7,173 bases of DNA from NCBI GenBank assembly GCA_937897215.1, contig CALCBQ010000206.1:1-7173 (forward strand). The letters run 5' to 3'. Positions 1 through 5,071 of the stretch are shown here, one piece after another. Position numbers and translations under genes: made by a program. The DNA comes from an uncultured Clostridia bacterium (GTDB lineage: Bacteria; Bacillota; Clostridia; Oscillospirales; Acutalibacteraceae). The notes below the pieces were generated by a model. That model was not told where the DNA came from. It saw only the letters and a program-made list of their open reading frames with translations, and did no database searches. Position 1 is the stretch's first letter. Every line of letters begins with the position of its first letter.

Positions 1-370
1 ACTTGAACAGAGAGAGCTTGGCTATACAGAAACACTTCTTAAGTTCCAGACAAAGATGGCACTTACAAATGTTACTAAAGAACAACTTAAAGACGTAATT
101 ATCGCTTATGAGCCTGTTTGGGCTATCGGTACAGGCGTTACAGCAACTGCTGACCAGGCTGATGAAGGTAACGGATATGTTCGTGAAGCTATTGCAGAAG
201 CATACGGTGCTGATGTTGCTGAAACAGTTACAGTTCAGTATGGTGGTTCAATGAATGCTGCAAATGCTAATGAACTTGTTGCTAAAGTAAATGTTGACGG
301 TGGTCTTATCGGTGGAGCATCTCTTAAAGCAGTTGATTTCTCAAAAATCGTTGCTGCTGCATCTAAATAA
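1..370 (+). CDS. tpiA: Triosephosphate isomerase, C-terminal half (5' end outside window)
   Basis: This glycolytic enzyme interconverts dihydroxyacetone phosphate and glyceraldehyde 3-phosphate in the cytoplasm. The frame is open from base 2, giving 122 visible residues of a family usually near 250, so about half is missing to the left. The first residues, LEQRELG, match the family's conserved VGETLEQRE region, so the ATG at 56 is internal and not a start. Visible motifs are AYEPVWAIGTG, with the catalytic-base Glu at codon 110-112 followed by mobile loop 6, then QYGGSM around 236-253, then the phosphate-binding loop GGLIGGASLK starting at 299. The catalytic Lys and His of the N-terminal half lie outside the window. 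YGGSM, where YGGSV is usual, is a mild variant. The stop is TAA at 368-370. Codon use is strongly biased, as in highly expressed genes. gpmI follows after 16 bp, so this is probably the end of a gap-pgk-tpi-gpm type operon. The upstream genes are inferred and not seen. Confidence 0.97.
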   Translation, partial: LEQRELGYTETLLKFQTKMALTNVTKEQLKDVIIAYEPVWAIGTGVTATADQADEGNGYVREAIAEAYGADVAETVTVQYGGSMNAANANELVAKVNVDGGLIGGASLKAVDFSKIVAAASK

Positions 371-386
371 TTTAAAGGTGAATTAA

Positions 387-1922
387 ATGAAAAAACCTGT
401 AGTTTTATGTATTATGGATGGTTTTGGTTACAACCCAAGTGATTACGGCAACGCAATCACAGCGGCTAAAACACCAAGACTTGATGAAATTTTTAAGAAT
501 AACCCTATGACTTATATCGGCGCATCAGGTATGGATGTCGGTCTTCCTGACGGACAGATGGGTAACTCTGAGGTAGGTCATACAAATATCGGCGCAGGTC
601 GTGTTGTTTATCAGGAATTGACAAGAATTACAAAGTCAATTCAGGATGGCGATTTCTTCGAGAATGATGTATTTATGGGTGCTATTGAGAATTGTAAGCA
701 AAACAATTCAGCACTTCATTTGATTGGTCTTCTTTCAGATGGTGGTGTTCATAGTCATAACACACATCTTTACGCACTTGTAGAACTTGCAAAGAAGAAT
801 GGCCTTGATAAAGTATATGTTCACGCTTTACTTGATGGTCGTGATGTTCCACCAAGTTCAGGTGTTGATTTTATTGCAGAACTTGAAGACAAACTCCAAG
901 AAATAGGCGTAGGTAAAATTGCTACTGTTATGGGTAGATTTTATGCTATGGACCGTGACAATATGTGGGATAGAGTTGGTATGGCTTACAATGCAATGGT
1001 TAACCGTGAAGGCATTGCAACTGATTCAGCACTTGAAGCAGTTAAAAAGTCATACGAAACTATTGACGAAGACGGTAAATATCTTACAGATGAATTTGTT
1101 ATGCCGACAGTTGTTAATGGTGCAGATGCAATTTCTGCAAACGATTCAGTAATCTTCTTTAACTTCCGTCCTGACAGAGCAAGAGAAATCACAAGAACTT
1201 TTGTTGACCCTGATTTTACAGGATTTGAGCGTAAAGAATTCTTCCCACTTTACTATGTTTGTATGACACAGTATGACGCTGAAATGCCTAATGTAAATGT
1301 TGCATTCAAGCCACAGACACTTACAAACACAATGGGTGAGTACCTTTCAAAGCTTGGTAAAACTCAACTTCGTATTGCTGAAACACAGAAGTATGCTCAT
1401 GTAACTTTCTTCTATAACGGTGGCGAGGAAAAGGTTTACCCAGGTGAAGACAGAGTTCTTATTGACTCACCAAAAATTTCAACATTTGACCTGAAACCTG
1501 AAATGAGCGCTTATGAAGTTTGTGATGCTGCTTGTGAACAGATTTTAAGTGGTAAATATGATGTTGTAATCCTCAACTATGCTAACTGCGATATGGTTGG
1601 TCATACAGGTATCTTTGATGCAGCAGTTAAGGCTGTTGAAGCAGTTGATGAATGTGTTGGCAAGCTTGTTGATGCAACTATGAAAATGGATGGTGTAATT
1701 CTTATTACTGCTGACCACGGTAACGCTGACAAGATGTATGAGGACGATGGTTCACCATTTACTGCTCATACAACGAACCCAGTACCATTGGTTGTTGTAG
1801 GAAAAGAGTGCACACTTAAAGCAGAAGGTGGCAAACTTTGCGACCTTTCTCCAACAATGCTTGACATTATGGGACTCGATATTCCTGCTGAAATGAGCGG
1901 CGTTTCATTAATAGAAAAATAA
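387..1922 (+). CDS. gpmI: 2,3-bisphosphoglycerate-independent phosphoglycerate mutase
   Basis: The enzyme interconverts 3-phosphoglycerate and 2-phosphoglycerate in glycolysis through a phosphoserine intermediate with two Mn ions. It belongs to the alkaline phosphatase superfamily. The 511 residues are the usual full length. All expected active-site residues are visible: D11 (MDGFG), nucleophile S61 (GNSEVGH), H122 (GGVHSH), R152/D153 (DGRD), R184 and R190 (GRFYAMDR), R261/R264 (FRPDR), K335 (ETQKYAH), D402/H406 (CDMVGH), D443/H444 (ADHGN) and H461 (AHTTNPVP). The ATG at 387 follows an AAAGGTG ribosome binding site at 374-380 with 6 nt spacing. It lies 16 bp after tpiA and must be co-transcribed with it. 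In Bacillus this Mn-dependent, pH-sensitive enzyme is shut down in the forespore, so that 3-phosphoglycerate accumulates. That is family knowledge and is not shown here. The last 15 bp overlap the end of spmB on the other strand. Confidence 0.98.
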   Translation: MKKPVVLCIMDGFGYNPSDYGNAITAAKTPRLDEIFKNNPMTYIGASGMDVGLPDGQMGNSEVGHTNIGAGRVVYQELTRITKSIQDGDFFENDVFMGAIENCKQNNSALHLIGLLSDGGVHSHNTHLYALVELAKKNGLDKVYVHALLDGRDVPPSSGVDFIAELEDKLQEIGVGKIATVMGRFYAMDRDNMWDRVGMAYNAMVNREGIATDSALEAVKKSYETIDEDGKYLTDEFVMPTVVNGADAISANDSVIFFNFRPDRAREITRTFVDPDFTGFERKEFFPLYYVCMTQYDAEMPNVNVAFKPQTLTNTMGEYLSKLGKTQLRIAETQKYAHVTFFYNGGEEKVYPGEDRVLIDSPKISTFDLKPEMSAYEVCDAACEQILSGKYDVVILNYANCDMVGHTGIFDAAVKAVEAVDECVGKLVDATMKMDGVILITADHGNADKMYEDDGSPFTAHTTNPVPLVVVGKECTLKAEGGKLCDLSPTMLDIMGLDIPAEMSGVSLIEK

Positions 1923-2429
1923 TCTTACGATTATCCCAGCTAAAATAAAACTTGTAAAATCGGCACACAGTGAACAAATTGCTGTGTGTCGTATTTTTTT
2001 TATACCAACAGCACCGTAATATACTGTTATTGCATAAAAAGTTGTTTCTGTTGAACCCATCATAACTGATGCAACTCGTCCTATATATGAGTCAGGTCCG
2101 TATTCGCTTATAATCGACTCAAAAACGCTTAATGACCCACCACCTGAAATCGGTGACAGTATGCACATAGGAAGTGTTTCAGGCGGTATTTTGAGCAAAT
2201 CTGCAACAGGTGCAAGCATTCTCGTAATAATTTCAATACCTTGTGAAGATTTTAGCATTTGTACTGCAAGAAATAATGCGGTTAAAGAGGGGAGAATTGA
2301 TAAAAATACATCAAAACCTTTTTTAGCACCATCAATAAAAGTACCAAATACATCAATTTTTTTATACACGCCAAATCCAATTATTAAAAGTATAAAAACA
2401 GGTAAGATATAATCTGAAAAGTTATTCAT
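1908..2429 (-). CDS. spmB: Spore maturation protein B
   Basis: This is a small integral membrane protein of the nucleoside-recognition (Gate) domain family. In Bacillus subtilis, SpmA and SpmB are needed for full dehydration of the spore core; the molecular activity is not established. From the ATG at 2429 the protein has 173 residues, close to the roughly 178 of the family. Hydrophobic segments lie near residues 7-22, 41-58 and 155-172. The conserved part is LSPISGGGSL (91-100), YGPDSYIGRVASVM (110-123), GSTETTFYAITVYYGAVGIKK (126-146) and RH at 147-148. A TTG at 2447 would add six residues. The ATG is preferred because AAAGG at 2440-2444 lies 10 nt upstream of it. The start overlaps the end of spmA by 8 bp, which suggests translational coupling. 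The 3' end overlaps gpmI by 15 bp tail to tail. No terminator of its own was found on this strand. Confidence 0.95.
   Translation of the reverse strand: MNNFSDYILPVFILLIIGFGVYKKIDVFGTFIDGAKKGFDVFLSILPSLTALFLAVQMLKSSQGIEIITRMLAPVADLLKIPPETLPMCILSPISGGGSLSVFESIISEYGPDSYIGRVASVMMGSTETTFYAITVYYGAVGIKKIRHTAICSLCADFTSFILAGIIVRLFFY
1961..2001 (+). terminator. Rho-independent terminator of the tpiA-gpmI transcript, inside the spmB coding region
   Basis: A 10-bp stem pairs CGGCACACAG (1961-1970) with CTGTGTGTCG (1982-1991), with one G-U pair and an 11-nt loop. It is followed by TA and eight T residues (1994-2001). It begins 39 nt after the gpmI stop. Only the + strand has a good U-tract; on the - strand the hairpin is followed by just ATTTTACAAG, so spmB transcription should pass through. 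The same DNA encodes SpmB residues around GIKKIRH and ICSLCAD, and the T-tract is the complement of the two Lys codons. Confidence 0.85.
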
Positions 2430-3006
2430 ACTTAAAAAACCTTTCAAGTATTTTAGTCATTGTTATACCAACAGTCAACGCACAAATTGATGTAATTGCT
2501 GCTGGAACAATTATTTCTAATGGATTCATAGAGCCATGATTTGCTCGTATCCCCGCAACAGTTGATGGAATAAGTCTTAATGCAGCAGAGTTCATAACAA
2601 CAAATATAACCATATTGTTGCTTGGAGTTGATTTTTCTGTATTTTCTTTTGCAAGTTTTTTCATAGCCTCAATTCCTATGGGCGTAGCCGCATTTGATAA
2701 ACCTAAAAGATTTGATGTTATATTTAGACTAATTGGCAAAATTGCATCGCTATCTTTTTTTAACCCCTTAAACATTTTACATAGGAGTGGAGCAGTTATT
2801 TTTGCAAATGCTTGTGATAACCCTGATTTTTCTGCAATGTTCATTAACCCATTCCATAAACAAAAAGTTCCTAGAAGAGAAAGGCACAAATCAACTGCAG
2901 TATTTCCACTGGTTATTATTCCGTTTGACAGTTCATTTGCAGTACCTTTGAATACTGCAGTTATTACCGAAAAGAATATAATTGCAATCCATATATAATT
3001 CATCAT
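2422..3006 (-). CDS. spmA: Spore maturation protein A
   Basis: This is the partner of SpmB, a polytopic membrane protein with a nucleoside-recognition (Gate) domain, known in Bacillus for its role in spore core dehydration and heat resistance. Its 194 residues are close to the 196 or so of the B. subtilis protein. Hydrophobic segments lie near residues 3-18, 40-57, 131-150 and 164-186. Family-typical stretches are WNGLMNIAEKSGL (51-63), SNLLGLSNAATPIGIEAM (98-115) and LRLIPSTVAGIRANHGSMNP (143-162). The gene opens with two ATGs (3006 and 3003). The first is chosen because AGAGG at about 3015-3019 lies 8 nt upstream. It is divergent from uvrB and overlaps spmB by 8 bp. In Bacillus these genes follow dacB; no dacB is next to them here. 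A sporulation promoter is expected upstream, but I could not identify one with confidence. Confidence 0.95.
   Translation of the reverse strand: MMNYIWIAIIFFSVITAVFKGTANELSNGIITSGNTAVDLCLSLLGTFCLWNGLMNIAEKSGLSQAFAKITAPLLCKMFKGLKKDSDAILPISLNITSNLLGLSNAATPIGIEAMKKLAKENTEKSTPSNNMVIFVVMNSAALRLIPSTVAGIRANHGSMNPLEIIVPAAITSICALTVGITMTKILERFFKYE
2440..2444 (-). promoter_or_regulatory. spmB ribosome binding site (decides the start)
   Basis: Read on the - strand this is AAAGG, followed by 10 nt of mostly T and then ATG at 2429-2427. It lies within the final codons of spmA. It favours the ATG over the in-frame TTG at 2447, which overlaps this site. Confidence 0.6.
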
Positions 3007-3066
3007 AACAGTAACCTCTAAAAATGATTTCTATATGATTTTTATGCAAATATTTTTGTGATAATG

Positions 3067-3095
3067 TTGATTTTATTTATAGTTTGTTGTATAAT
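3067..3095 (+). promoter_or_regulatory. Sigma-A promoter of uvrB-uvrA
   Basis: A -35 box TTGATT (3067-3072) and a perfect -10 box TATAAT (3090-3095) are separated by exactly 17 bp. Transcription should begin near 3101-3103, about 22 nt before the uvrB ATG at 3125. It is the only good sigma-A match in the spmA-uvrB gap. Confidence 0.8.
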
Positions 3096-3099
3096 AAGA

Positions 3100-3113
3100 C
3101 GAACAAATGTGCG
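3100..3113 (+). promoter_or_regulatory. Probable LexA/DinR operator (SOS box) of uvrB
   Basis: CGAACAAATGTGCG matches the Gram-positive SOS box CGAACRNRYGTTYG at all but one position, with G in place of the second T of the GTTYG arm. It begins 4 bp after the -10 box and covers the predicted transcription start, which is the expected place for repression. uvrB-uvrA is a classical LexA target in Bacillus. The match and its position are seen; repression is inferred. Confidence 0.65.
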
Positions 3114-3118
3114 AGAGG
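3114..3118 (+). promoter_or_regulatory. uvrB ribosome binding site (decides the start)
   Basis: AGAGG is followed by 6 nt and then ATG at 3125. An in-frame ATG at 3107 lies inside the operator and only a few bases after the predicted transcription start, with no ribosome binding site, so it is rejected as the start. Confidence 0.85.
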
Positions 3119-3124
3119 TATTAT

Positions 3125-5071
3125 ATGTTTAAGTTAGTTAGTGATTATAAGCCCACAGGTGACCAACCACAAGCAATCGAAAAACTTGTTGATGGTGTCA
3201 ATAAAGGCTATAAAGAACAAACTTTGCTGGGTGTTACGGGCTCCGGTAAGACATTTACTATGGCAAATATTATCGCAAAACTTAATAGACCTACTCTTGT
3301 TTTAGCACATAATAAAACTCTTGCAGGTCAGCTTTGTGCTGAATTTAAGGAGTTTTTCCCTGAAAATGCAGTTGAATATTTTGTATCTTATTACGATTAC
3401 TATCAGCCTGAAGCATATATAGCAACAACTGATACTTATATTGAAAAAGACTCTGCAATTAACGATGAAATTGATAAATTACGACATTCTGCAACATCTG
3501 CCTTATCTGAAAGACGAGATGTAATTATAGTTGCAAGTGTTTCTTGTATTTACTCCTTAGGTGACCCAATTGATTATAAATCAATGGTAATTTCGTTGCG
3601 CACGGGTATGGAAAAAAGCCGTGATGATTTAATTGCTAAACTTGTTGAAATTCAATATGAGCGTAATGATATTAACTTTATCCGTAATAAATTTAGAGTT
3701 AGGGGAGATATTGTCGAGATTTTCCCTGTATATTCAAATGATACTGCAATTAGAGTTGAATTTTTTGGCGACGAAATTGACAGAATAAGCGAAATTAACG
3801 CATTAACAGGTGCGGTAAAAAATGTTGTATCACATATTGCAATTTATCCTGCATCTCACTATGTTGTCTCGCCTGAAAAGATGGAAGAAGCACTTCAAAA
3901 AATCAATAATGAGATGGAGTTGCAAGTAGCTGAATTTGAAAAGCAAGGAAAACTTATAGAAGCGCAAAGAATACGCCAACGCACTGAGTATGATATGGAA
4001 ATGTTGCGTGAGACAGGGTTTTGCAAGGGTATAGAAAACTATTCTGCAATTATGTCAGGTAGAAAACCCGGCGAACCACCTTTTACTCTACTTGATTATT
4101 TTCCTGACGATTATGTGTTGTTTGTTGACGAATCTCATGTTACATTACCACAAGTCCGTGGAATGTATGGTGGTGACCGTTCAAGAAAAGAAAGCCTTAT
4201 AAATTTCGGTTTCCGCTTGCCATCTGCATATGACAATAGACCATTAACCTTTGATGAATTTTACGGCAAAACACATCAAAAGATATTTGTAAGTGCAACA
4301 CCTGGACCTTTTGAAGCTGAAAAAAGTGTGCAAGTTGCAGAACAAGTTATAAGACCAACAGGTCTTCTTGACCCAGAAATTTCTGTGCGTGGTACAGAGG
4401 GTCAAATTGATGATTTAATTTCTGAAATCAATATGCGTATCAAGAAAAAAGAGCGTGTACTTGTTACTACTCTTACAAAGAAAATGGCAGAAAATCTTAC
4501 TGATTTTTTGTCGCAACACGGAATAAAAGTCCGTTATATGCATTATGACATCGACACTATTGAGCGTATGGAGTTAATCCGTGATTTGAGATTAGGCGAG
4601 TTTGATGTTCTTGTGGGCATCAATCTTCTTCGTGAAGGTCTTGATATTCCTGAAGTCTCACTTATTGCAATTCTTGATGCTGATAAGGAAGGATTTTTGC
4701 GTTCTGAAACTTCACTTGTACAGATTATTGGTCGTGCAGCTCGCAATGCTAACGGACAAGTTATTATGTATGCTGATACGGTTACAAAATCAATGGAAAG
4801 AGCAATTGAAGAAACATATCGCAGACGTGAAAAACAGATTGCATATAACGAAGAACACGGTATTACTCCACAGACAATTACAAAAGATGTTCGTGAAATA
4901 CTTGAAATTTCAAGTCGTGATAAATCTGGTAAGAAACGAATGAGCCGTGAAGAAAAGCAAAAGCTTATAATCAGACTTACTGAAGAAATGAAAGCTGCAG
5001 CAAAAATTCTTGAATTTGAACATGCTGCGTATTTACGCGATAAAATTGAAAAACTTAAATCGGAGAAATAA
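3125..5071 (+). CDS. uvrB: Excinuclease ABC subunit B (UvrB)
   Basis: This DNA-helicase-like ATPase of nucleotide excision repair receives damaged DNA from UvrA, verifies the lesion with its beta-hairpin, and recruits the nuclease UvrC. From the ATG at 3125 it has 648 residues, a normal length (family about 660). Motifs in order are Walker A GVTGSGKT (36-43), the beta-hairpin region starting at YYDYYQPEAY (89-98), Walker B with DESH (332-338), motif III SATPG (390-394), motif V GINLLREGLDIPE (498-510) and motif VI QIIGRAARN (533-541). A C-terminal UVR motif (about 613-648) contacts UvrA or UvrC. The start is set by AGAGG 6 nt upstream; the earlier in-frame ATG at 3107 lies in the operator. 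The gene follows a sigma-A promoter and a LexA-like box, so DNA-damage induction is likely. Its TAA is followed directly by the uvrA ATG. No motif is missing. Confidence 0.98.
   Translation: MFKLVSDYKPTGDQPQAIEKLVDGVNKGYKEQTLLGVTGSGKTFTMANIIAKLNRPTLVLAHNKTLAGQLCAEFKEFFPENAVEYFVSYYDYYQPEAYIATTDTYIEKDSAINDEIDKLRHSATSALSERRDVIIVASVSCIYSLGDPIDYKSMVISLRTGMEKSRDDLIAKLVEIQYERNDINFIRNKFRVRGDIVEIFPVYSNDTAIRVEFFGDEIDRISEINALTGAVKNVVSHIAIYPASHYVVSPEKMEEALQKINNEMELQVAEFEKQGKLIEAQRIRQRTEYDMEMLRETGFCKGIENYSAIMSGRKPGEPPFTLLDYFPDDYVLFVDESHVTLPQVRGMYGGDRSRKESLINFGFRLPSAYDNRPLTFDEFYGKTHQKIFVSATPGPFEAEKSVQVAEQVIRPTGLLDPEISVRGTEGQIDDLISEINMRIKKKERVLVTTLTKKMAENLTDFLSQHGIKVRYMHYDIDTIERMELIRDLRLGEFDVLVGINLLREGLDIPEVSLIAILDADKEGFLRSETSLVQIIGRAARNANGQVIMYADTVTKSMERAIEETYRRREKQIAYNEEHGITPQTITKDVREILEISSRDKSGKKRMSREEKQKLIIRLTEEMKAAAKILEFEHAAYLRDKIEKLKSEK

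Noticed and set aside
2615..2998. 127-codon open frame on the + strand opposite spmA
   Set aside because: The - strand encodes a clear full-length SpmA with conserved motifs, and this frame is its complement.
3020..3066. Possible sporulation sigma promoter for spmA on the - strand (GCATA, ATATT and CATATA elements)
   Set aside because: ATATT and CATATA are only 11 nt apart, too close for sigma-E. GCATA with a downstream CATTTTTA would put the transcription start in the ribosome binding site. AT-rich DNA gives such matches by chance.
3107..3124. UvrB start at the upstream ATG (extra residues MCERYY)
   Set aside because: It lies within the LexA-like box, a few bases after the predicted transcription start, with no ribosome binding site. 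The ATG at 3125 has AGAGG 6 nt upstream and gives the family-typical N-terminus.
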